Source of the DNA: Ferribacterium limneticum
Lineage (GTDB): Bacteria; Pseudomonadota; Gammaproteobacteria; Burkholderiales; Rhodocyclaceae
Direction: 5' to 3'
DNA: 64,000 bases
NCBI RefSeq assembly: GCF_020510565.1
Contig: NZ_CP075189.1
Span: 2,650,501 to 2,714,500, forward strand
Shown one piece after another: positions 57,729-64,000 of the stretch. Below the pieces are notes generated by a model. The model searched no databases. It was not told the DNA's origin and saw nothing but the letters and a program-made list of their open reading frames with translations. Each line of letters opens with the position of its first letter. The stretch's first letter is position 1. Both the position numbers and the translations under genes were made by a program.

Positions 57729-58361
57729 TCAGAGAATTCTTAATCCAGCGAAAAAATAATCAAGTATCATTTTGAACTCAGCATCCAAAGCGACATCATC
57801 TGACTCACCGAACGTGACCCGCCACAACACAATAATCAGTAAATTCTTTATAAGTGCTCGCGACACTAGCTCTGAATCAACCTCCCTAAACTCGCCACTT
57901 TCAATTCCTGACTGGAGCAAGGACGCAATAATATTCCAAGCAGGTTGAAAAACATTGCTTAAATAGAACTGTGCTACCGAAGGAAAATTTCTAGCTTCAC
58001 CAATTATTATTTTCAGAATTTCTCCTGTTGTTGTAGCCCCCACCTGTTCCCACCAGAACGTAACAAGCATTTGAATTAAGGCAGTCTTGGGCCCTCGATA
58101 CTCTTTGACTATCTGATTAGCTATTTCAATATGCGGTATCGTGTTCCGCCTTATGACTTCTAAAAACAGGATTTCTTTGTTTTTAAAATACAAATATACA
58201 GTGCCCTTCCTAACGCCAGCCAAGGCAGCAATATCGTCCATTTTTGCCGAGGAGTAACCTCTCTCCAGAAAAACCTTCAAAGCTGCGTCGAGTATTTCGT
58301 TTGGGCGCTTATCTTTCCGCCGCTTACGATCAGGGGTTTCCTGTAGCGTAGATTTCGTCAT
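57729..58361 (-). CDS. TetR family transcriptional regulator
   Basis: 210 residues. N-terminal [23 protein letters not shown] and [20 protein letters not shown] (recognition helix GTVYLYF). The C-terminal ligand domain is unspecific. AT-richer than neighbours. It sits before an ABC-2 permease remnant, and such pairs normally control drug or toxin efflux, so the partner efflux system may have been lost. Confidence 0.88.
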   Translation of the reverse strand: MTKSTLQETPDRKRRKDKRPNEILDAALKVFLERGYSSAKMDDIAALAGVRKGTVYLYFKNKEILFLEVIRRNTIPHIEIANQIVKEYRGPKTALIQMLVTFWWEQVGATTTGEILKIIIGEARNFPSVAQFYLSNVFQPAWNIIASLLQSGIESGEFREVDSELVSRALIKNLLIIVLWRVTFGESDDVALDAEFKMILDYFFAGLRIL

Positions 58362-58433
58362 AATTTACTCTCATATTTGCTTTCCGCTTTCCGGAACAAC
58401 AGCATCGACAACGATTCTGTTTCTAACACCCCT

Positions 58434-58880
58434 TCATCTCATGATGATAGTGGCCATCTGGCTGATGGTCTTGCGAAAACTGATCAGGGCGGCGACAAAA
58501 AACACTGCACCGATTACTGCCAAGGTAAGCACTTAAAGCCAAAGCACATCGAGACCCGCGCCGCGATAGAGGATCGCTTGGGCAGCGGCAACAAAATGCG
58601 TGGTCGGCGAGATCTCCGTCACGTTTTGCGCGAGCATCGGCATACTCTCACGTGGCGTCACACCGCCCGAGAGCAACCTCCTTGGCAAAAGCACCAGCAT
58701 TGCCAACAAACCGAACTGCGGCATGTTACGCGCCAGGGTTGCCATAAAAATACCCATCGAGGTGGCAACAACAAGATCCAATGCAGCAATTGCCAGAAAC
58801 AGCGCCACTGAATCTTCGATCGGTACAGTGAGCACGCCCTGCACGATGAAGGTCAGCAACGATGTCTGGCAGCCGTTCAT
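58434..58880 (-). pseudogene. ABC-2 type transporter permease remnant
   Basis: Minus-strand sequence MGIFMATLARNMPQFGLLAM, LSGGVTPRESMP and PTTHFVAAAQAILYRGAGLD is the C-terminal half of an ABC-2 permease of the YhhJ type. After DVLWL an in-frame TAA interrupts it, then LTLAVIGAVFFVAALISFRK and the normal end follow in the same frame. The N-terminal half is absent. Inactive. Confidence 0.75.
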
Positions 58881-58971
58881 CGCCTCCTGTTCGGCTAACC
58901 AGGTCGGCTCATCTGATCGATACGCTCATTATATTTCTCTCTGGGAATCCCGATTGGTAGTCACGCGCCTG

Positions 58972-59235
58972 TCAGGAAAAAACATAGCTGGCTTGCAGCT
59001 CGACATGGTTCTGCCCCCGGGTTCGTTGATGCCGGGTGCTCTCCATCGCTAGCAAGCCAAACCCACCGACAGGGACGGGACGATGCGTGCCATCCGCAGC
59101 AACCGGACCAACCGGAAATAGCGTCAATTCCTGCGGGCTATCGTCGCCCCGCAGGCGGAGTCCGGGATGCCCCGGCGATTCAATCTGCATGCTCGGGTTG
59201 ACGACATCGAGCATGATCGGCGTGCCGGCACGCAC
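58972..59235 (-). CDS. Hypothetical protein after the patatin gene
   Basis: 87 residues from GTG 59235; the frame stays open across the patatin stop. Sequence MRAGTPIMLDVVNPSMQIES ... ends NHVELQASYVFS. It is proline-rich with no recognised domain. May be a real small gene or the end of a lost one. Confidence 0.35.
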   Translation of the reverse strand: MRAGTPIMLDVVNPSMQIESPGHPGLRLRGDDSPQELTLFPVGPVAADGTHRPVPVGGFGLLAMESTRHQRTRGQNHVELQASYVFS

Positions 59236-59267
59236 GATCTCGTCAGGCGTAGTAATCAGCCAAACTG

Positions 59268-60257
59268 CTACCGCCGCGGTAGCTGGCAGGGCAAGCGGGC
59301 GAGCGTTTCTTGCGCATTTCGGTAGCCGATCTCGATGATTTCCTCGGCGCGGCCAAATTCTAGGAAACGGATATCACCGAGCGGCGGCCTGATCAGGATA
59401 TCCGGTTGATCGAGTTCGAGACGGGTTTGCGTAATGCGGGTTTCCATGATGTTGATCGAGGCCAACAGCACTTCGAAGATGTTGGGCATTGCCTCCTCGC
59501 TCGATGCCCAACGCGCGAACTGCGCAGCCCCCGGTGCATCCAGGGCGAGCAGACGGCTCTTGACCTCCTGCATCGACTGGCGATAGCCGTCCACCCAGCG
59601 CGAGAACATCCCCAGCGTCTCGTCATTCGCGCCATTGGGCAGGCCACGCAGCGGCTTGAAATTCTTGCCGGCAATGATTTCGTGGTTGAGATCGACCGCG
59701 ATCACGATGTCGGCTCCCATGGCGCGGGCGACGCTCACCGGCACCGGGTTGGTCAAGCCGCCGTCCACCAGAATTCGACCGTTGCTGCGCACCGGCGTAA
59801 AGATGCCCGGCACCGATATACTGGCACGCACCGCCTCAATTACATCGCCGTGCCGGATGACCACTTCATCGCCGTTGACAATGTCCGTCGCCAAGGCGGC
59901 AAAGGGTTTGCGCAGTGCCGAGATGCTGTCAGCATGAATGTGGGCCCGTATCAATTCGCTGACCTTGGCGCCGTCGAGCAGGCCGGACTTGGGCAGGATG
60001 ACGTCAAAGAAGGCGAGCGTTTTTTTCCAGTCGAAAGTTTTGAAGGTGGTTTCCAGATCGTCCAGCTTGCCGGCTGCGTAGATCGCTCCGATCAGCGCTC
60101 CCATGCTCGTGCCGACCACGAAGTCCACTTCGATGCCCGCCGCTTCGATGGCCCGGATGACGCCAAGATGCGCGAGTCCGCGGGCCGAGCCGCTACCGAG
60201 AACGAGAGCGATTTTTGGCGGACGCTCGGGATTGCCGCCGATTGGCTTCCAGATCAT
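59268..60257 (-). CDS. Patatin-like phospholipase
   Basis: 329 residues from ATG 60257, one base after the kinase gene's stop. Patatin hydrolase fold: oxyanion loop GSGSARGLAHLG, nucleophile elbow GTSMG (Ser51) and catalytic Asp164 in ILVDGGLTNPVP. The extended C-terminus (to RLPCQLPRR) is of the RssA-like kind. It hydrolyses lipid esters; in the PHA-linked setting it might instead act on granule lipids or polymer, which is inference. Operon with the ABC1 kinase and DUF6781-like genes. Confidence 0.87.
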   Translation of the reverse strand: MIWKPIGGNPERPPKIALVLGSGSARGLAHLGVIRAIEAAGIEVDFVVGTSMGALIGAIYAAGKLDDLETTFKTFDWKKTLAFFDVILPKSGLLDGAKVSELIRAHIHADSISALRKPFAALATDIVNGDEVVIRHGDVIEAVRASISVPGIFTPVRSNGRILVDGGLTNPVPVSVARAMGADIVIAVDLNHEIIAGKNFKPLRGLPNGANDETLGMFSRWVDGYRQSMQEVKSRLLALDAPGAAQFARWASSEEAMPNIFEVLLASINIMETRITQTRLELDQPDILIRPPLGDIRFLEFGRAEEIIEIGYRNAQETLARLPCQLPRR

Positions 60258-60258
60258 T

Positions 60259-62013
60259 TCATCGCTCGCGGTCCATTCTTCCGGTTTTCCAGATCGACAG
60301 CAGCAGCCAGACGCCGCCGACAACCGCACCGAAAAAGCCGAGCAGACCAAATACCGGCAGTCCGAGCAGGGTCGGCCCACCGGGCACGGTCATGACTATG
60401 GAGGAGCCGATGATCAACGCAGCGACGACAATACCTATTACCAGGCGGTTGGCGGCGCTGTCGAGTTGGTTACCGACCCGTTTCAGGTGCGAAATGTCGA
60501 TGTGAATTTCCAGCCGCCCGCGGCGGGCGGCGCGCAGTAAGCGGGAGATATCCTGCGGCAAGCCGGCAATCAGCGCGATCGCTTCGCTCGCCGTATGCCA
60601 ACTGCGTTTGAGGATGGCGGCCGGCGTGTAACGGGCGCGCATTGCCCGTTCCAGCAAGGAAAGCGCTGCGCCGGCCATGTCGAACTCCGGGTCGAGTTCG
60701 CGCCCCATTCCCTCGAGGCTGATGAAGGCCTTGACCAGCAGGGAAAGATCAGTCGGCAAGGCCAACTGGTGCTGGCGCAGAATATCCACCAGATCGGAAA
60801 GCATGGCACCCAGCTTGAGCTGCTTTAGCGCCACGCCATGGTACTGATCGACGAAAGTCTGGATTTCCAGTATCAGGCCCGCCTCGTCGACGGTGACCTC
60901 GGCCGTCCAGTCAAGCATAACGTCGGCGACGCGCTGTGGCTGATGTTTTACCAGCCCCAGCAACAGGCTGATCAGTTGGTCGCGCCGCTCCTCGGTAAGC
61001 CTTCCGACCATGCCGAAGTCGATGAATGCGATGCGGTTGCCGGGCAGGTAGAAGATGTTGCCGGGATGCGGGTCAGCGTGGAAGAAACCATCTTCGAGGA
61101 TCATCTTCAACACCGCGTTCGCCCCGCGTTGCGCCAGGACCTTGCGGTCCAGCCCGGCCTGTTCGACAGCCTGCAGGTTGCGCCCGGAAATGCCGTCGAT
61201 GAATTCCTGCACACACACCCGCTCGCCGGTCCATTGCCAATATACGCGGGGAATGACGATGATCGCCGACGCTGTTGCCGGCACGGCCGCTTCGCCGTTT
61301 TGCCCGGGCTCTGGCGAGTCGGAGTCGGCATAGCCGGCGAAGCTCTCGGCGATACGCTCGGCATTGCGACACTCGCCGGCGAAATCGAGTTCGCGTCGCA
61401 AAGACAGACTAAAGTTGCGCGCTACCTCCTGCGGGTGGAAGGCACGCAACTCCGAGCTTTCCGTCTCGGCGAGTTCTGCCAGGCGCATTAGCCATCGCAG
61501 GTCGGCTTCGATGATCGGCCGGATGCCTGGTCGGCGCACCTTGACCACGACGCAACTGCCGTCGTCGAGACGGGCGCGGTGCACTTGGGCAATCGACGCC
61601 GCCGCCAGCGGCTCCGGGTCGAAAGCGGCGAAGACGGTCTCCGGCGACGCACCAAGGTCCTCGGTGAGTTGCTGACTAATGTCCGCCCAGGGCGCAGCGG
61701 GGGCGCTGTCCTGTAGCTTTCCGAATTCGGCGATCCACTCCGGCTCGAACAGGTCGATGCGGGTAGCAAGTACTTGGCCAAGCTTGACGAAGGTCGGCCC
61801 CATTTCTTCCAGGGCCCGCCGCACCCGTTCGGGCGGGGGCATGTGGGCGAACTCTTCGGCATTGCTCCAGTGCAGCATTCGCCCGGCGCGCTCCAGGGCG
61901 TTGGCCAACCCCATGCGCCGCACCATGTCGCCGAAACCGTAGCGGACCAGAATCGCGGCGATGTCGTGCAGGCGCCCGAGGTCACGCACCGCCGTCAACG
62001 CCTGCCAAAGCAT
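60259..62013 (-). CDS. ABC1/AarF/UbiB family atypical kinase
   Basis: 584 residues. KxGQ motif in FVKLGQVLATRIDLFEPEWI, ATP-loop segment AAASIAQVHRARLDDGSCVV, catalytic and metal motifs FFHADPHPGNIFY and IAFIDFGMVGRL. C-terminal two hydrophobic helices (GIVVAALIIGSSIVMTVPGG, LPVFGLLGFFGAVVGGVWLL) anchor it in the membrane. UbiB proteins aid coenzyme Q synthesis or lipid movement. Stop and start codons touch those of its neighbours. Confidence 0.88.
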   Translation of the reverse strand: MLWQALTAVRDLGRLHDIAAILVRYGFGDMVRRMGLANALERAGRMLHWSNAEEFAHMPPPERVRRALEEMGPTFVKLGQVLATRIDLFEPEWIAEFGKLQDSAPAAPWADISQQLTEDLGASPETVFAAFDPEPLAAASIAQVHRARLDDGSCVVVKVRRPGIRPIIEADLRWLMRLAELAETESSELRAFHPQEVARNFSLSLRRELDFAGECRNAERIAESFAGYADSDSPEPGQNGEAAVPATASAIIVIPRVYWQWTGERVCVQEFIDGISGRNLQAVEQAGLDRKVLAQRGANAVLKMILEDGFFHADPHPGNIFYLPGNRIAFIDFGMVGRLTEERRDQLISLLLGLVKHQPQRVADVMLDWTAEVTVDEAGLILEIQTFVDQYHGVALKQLKLGAMLSDLVDILRQHQLALPTDLSLLVKAFISLEGMGRELDPEFDMAGAALSLLERAMRARYTPAAILKRSWHTASEAIALIAGLPQDISRLLRAARRGRLEIHIDISHLKRVGNQLDSAANRLVIGIVVAALIIGSSIVMTVPGGPTLLGLPVFGLLGFFGAVVGGVWLLLSIWKTGRMDRER

Positions 62014-62714
62014 CAGTTTTCCTTGCCTTGGGGATGATGTGGCTTGACCCGATCGGCCAGGCCACTGAGCCCACCGGCCGCAATTTGCCGCAACAGGTCG
62101 GTGGTGGCATGCGTCAAATGCAGGCTGGCTTCAAGCTGCGAGCGTCCCGCTACGCCAATCTGTTGTGTGAGATCGCCAAGGGTTTCCTGCAACTGTCGGC
62201 CGACCGCAGAACCATGAATGCGACTGTGTTCGGCCAGATCGGCGAAAATTTTCCCTATCGCGTCCTTGGCACCCGCGGCGGAGCTTTGCAGCGTTTCCAC
62301 GAACATCGCCTCCAGGCTTTCCAGGTCGGCGCGAGCTCGTGTCAGATCCTCGTTGGAAAAGGACTGTGCCCGCCCCACCGCTTCCTGCAATGCCAGCTTG
62401 GACGCTTCGGCTACTTGTGCCAGCCCCGCATCCAACCCGGCGACGGCCTGTCCGAGGCGCGTCCGTGTCGCGTCGAGTTGGGCCGCCGACTGGCTAAACG
62501 CCTTTTCGGTACCATCCCTCGCCCCACGTAGTGCGGCACTCGCAATTTGTCCCACCGACTCCATATCAAGCGTGTGTTTGCTGATCATTTGTATGGTGAG
62601 ACCACGCACCATTTCCTGCACATCATGGCCCTGCTCGACGGCACGGCGTACATCAGCCTCAAACTTGGCGGCATCGATGTTGCCGCCAGTGGCATTACCG
62701 GATTCTATTTGCAT
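62013..62714 (-). CDS. DUF6781-like helical protein, phasin-like
   Basis: 233 residues from ATG 62714, preceded by AGAGGAAG. Almost wholly alpha-helical with heptad character: VEQGHDVQEMVRGLTIQMIS, SQSAAQLDATRTRLGQAVAG, and ALQEAVGRAQSFSNEDLTRA. The last feature is reminiscent of phasins, which coat PHA granules. The stop overlaps the kinase start (TGATG). Family name by recollection; function unknown. Confidence 0.6.
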   Translation of the reverse strand: MQIESGNATGGNIDAAKFEADVRRAVEQGHDVQEMVRGLTIQMISKHTLDMESVGQIASAALRGARDGTEKAFSQSAAQLDATRTRLGQAVAGLDAGLAQVAEASKLALQEAVGRAQSFSNEDLTRARADLESLEAMFVETLQSSAAGAKDAIGKIFADLAEHSRIHGSAVGRQLQETLGDLTQQIGVAGRSQLEASLHLTHATTDLLRQIAAGGLSGLADRVKPHHPQGKEN

Positions 62715-62795
62715 AATGCACTTCCTCTCGAGTTGGTGAACGGGTCTGTTTGTTGGAATACATGCGATCAATAATGGCGGCGTGGCAGCGATCCT

Positions 62796-63084
62796 CTATT
62801 TCTGGAACACGTATCGGCCCGGTGCATCGCCTAGCACCAGGTATTGGCCGGCTGTAGCCCGCATTTTGCGTGGCACAGTGGATTCCGCCGAGCGGGCCTT
62901 GAGCCAGTGTGCGCCATTCCAGCCACCAGGAACCTTCCTTGACTGGCGTGGCAGTCATCCAGCCGTCCGGCGCCATGTAGGCATCTCCACCCAGGCTAGT
63001 GCAGATGCGATAGTGGTGGAGGGGATGGCCGGGTTCGCTGACAATACCGGGATTGTGACCACCGCTTGTTAGAACGAAAATCAT
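62796..63084 (-). pseudogene. phaC: phaC (PHA synthase) C-terminal fragment, frameshifted
   Basis: The minus strand reads MIFVLTSGGHNPGIVSEPGH and TATPVKEGSWWLEW, the C-terminal part of class-I PHA synthase including the catalytic-His region GGHN. After LEW a one-base shift breaks the frame; the true ending continues in the second frame as HWLKARSAESTVPRKMRATA and YLVLGDAPGRYVFQK with a stop at 62796. The first three quarters of the gene, with the catalytic Cys, are absent. Confidence 0.8.
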
Positions 63085-63091
63085 TTGCTGG

Positions 63092-63370
63092 TCAAGCGAT
63101 TTCGAAAACGCTGCGCGAGCACGCTACGGCCCGGTCAGCTGCTGCGTTCGATAGCGCGCCGGACAGGGAAGCGGTTTCCTGCGGATTTTGGGTGGTTAGC
63201 AGAGCGCGAGCATTTTGGGCGCCATCATCGAGCACCACGCGAATTGTTTCGAAACTTAAAGCCACCAGACGCTGAGTAGTAGCAAATCCCGTGTGCGCTG
63301 CTGACATCGGGGCGCCAACGGTTGAGTTGCTGGCAGTAACCAGTAGTTCCCTACTATTGTTAGTGGACAC
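63092..63370 (-). pseudogene. Phasin gene, C-terminally truncated
   Basis: 92 residues from GTG 63370. FATTQRLVALSFETIRVVLD, NARALLTTQNPQETASLSGA and ACSRSVFEIA match the phasin core, which coats PHA granules. Normal phasins run on for 60-100 more residues; here a stop follows at the junction with the phaC fragment. A deletion between phaC and the phasin gene would explain both truncations. It may still make a short protein. Confidence 0.65.
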
Positions 63371-63450
63371 TTCCAGCTCCTAGCAGTTGGTTAAGAAAAC
63401 TCCCGCTCCTTGGAACAAAGTACACAGCGCTACAACAGGATTATCGTCAT

Positions 63451-63476
63451 ACTAATCCATCAGTTGTTTGATTAGT
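63451..63476. promoter_or_regulatory. Palindrome upstream of the right-edge TetR gene
   Basis: ACTAATC (63451-63457) and GATTAGT (63470-63476) form a 7-bp inverted repeat around a 12-bp centre that has further partial symmetry. It lies between the divergent phasin and TetR genes, a likely site for TetR autoregulation. Confidence 0.5.
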
Positions 63477-63550
63477 GTCAACAAGCTAGAGTGCACTGGT
63501 GAATCATTTCTATCCCTATTCTTTTCACGAACCATTCATTACCAAATACG

Positions 63551-64000
63551 ATGCCGCGTGCTACCGCAATAAATACACTGGCCGTATCTCGCCGCCCTGG
63601 GCGCCCGAAGGGATTTGATTCGACCTGCCGCGACAAATTGTTGGCTGTGGCACTTTCGTCTTTTGCCCGCCACGGCTTTGACGGTGTCAGCTTGCGGACC
63701 ATCGCCAGCACAGCAGGTTTTGATGTATCAATGCTTGCTCATCATTTCGGGTCCAAGGCAGACTTATGGCGTACGGTTGTTGATGAAGTTGCTCAGAAGC
63801 ATCAAACCTTACAGCTTGAACTCAATGAACTGAAGTCTGCAGACCAACCTTTAGTAAGACGCGTCACATCGCTTCTGGATAGGATGGTTGATCATTTGGC
63901 AGACCAACCGGAAACTATCCTGTTCATTACGCGCGAAATCTCAGCCCCCAGCGAGCGACTCGATTACCTTGTTGAACATTTGATCCGTCCCGGCTCTGAG
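63551..64000 (+). CDS. TetR family regulator (3' part cut by window edge)
   Basis: 150 residues from ATG 63551 to the edge without a stop. HTH: RRPGRPKGFDSTCRDKLLAV, FARHGFDGVSLRTIASTAGF and DVSMLAHHFGSKADLWRTVV. The family usually controls adjacent genes; here the phasin/phaC remnants are divergent, so it may once have regulated PHA granule genes. Ligand unknown. Confidence 0.85.
   Translation, partial: MPRATAINTLAVSRRPGRPKGFDSTCRDKLLAVALSSFARHGFDGVSLRTIASTAGFDVSMLAHHFGSKADLWRTVVDEVAQKHQTLQLELNELKSADQPLVRRVTSLLDRMVDHLADQPETILFITREISAPSERLDYLVEHLIRPGSE

Noticed and set aside
59406..60395. 329-residue plus-strand frame
   Set aside because: Shadow of the patatin gene, which has intact GTSMG and DGG motifs.

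Overview
The window reads as chromosome of a betaproteobacterium, probably a Rhodocyclales member related to Dechloromonas/Azonexus. This is inferred from the high-GC core genes (dapC-dapD-pilU-dapE-prmB, a Kef-type antiporter locus, an acetoin/pyruvate-type E1 operon), the polyhydroxyalkanoate remnants and the dense c-di-GMP/chemotaxis signalling. No rRNA, intact tRNA or CRISPR array was recognised.

Region 1 (1-25.6 kb) is high-GC core sequence. A divergent MarR regulator and promoter precede an operon of two CPA2-type antiporters, a class-I glutamine amidotransferase-fold hydrolase, a YbdK-type carboxylate-amine ligase and an exported beta-lactamase-fold protein without catalytic residues. 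Next come two flavin split-barrel genes, a TPP-dependent E1 alpha/beta pair with a cytochrome c, and a DAACS symporter. A TIR-membrane protein lies opposite an ABM-domain gene and a DUF4062-STAND ATPase. An M48-like lipoprotein with a broken zinc motif, a small lipoprotein, the dap/pilU/prmB operon and pepD complete the region. A roughly 35-bp dispersed repeat occurs seven times here, nearly always at transcription-unit ends, and twice it encodes the C-terminus of a lipoprotein.

Region 2 (25.6-44.4 kb) is acquired DNA of patchwork composition. It opens with a terminator and a tRNA-3'-end-like sequence. An AT-richer four-gene overlapping operon follows: a D12-class adenine methyltransferase, a membrane protein with a PLD-like domain, a beta-RFAP-synthase-like GHMP protein, and a fusion of a Ham1-type nucleotidase, a P-loop kinase and a winged helix. 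This is the best candidate for an undescribed system. After an IS66 remnant comes a second candidate, two very large proteins that each carry a PD-(D/E)XK nuclease-like core. A plasmid/ICE-like block follows: a ParM-type ATPase with a partner, a tyrosine integrase, a RES/Xre toxin-antitoxin pair and an extra IHF-alpha.

Region 3 (44.6-56.9 kb) is signalling, all on the minus strand. It holds an HDOD-histidine kinase with a REC-PAS-GGDEF-EAL partner, an Aer-like chemoreceptor, an ODP-type di-iron protein and a GGDEF-EAL protein in one unit, and a NarL-type two-component pair. Region 4 (57.7-64 kb) has a TetR regulator, an ABC-2 permease remnant, a patatin / ABC1-kinase / DUF6781-like operon, a truncated phasin beside a frameshifted phaC fragment (an eroded PHA locus), and a second TetR regulator running off the right edge.
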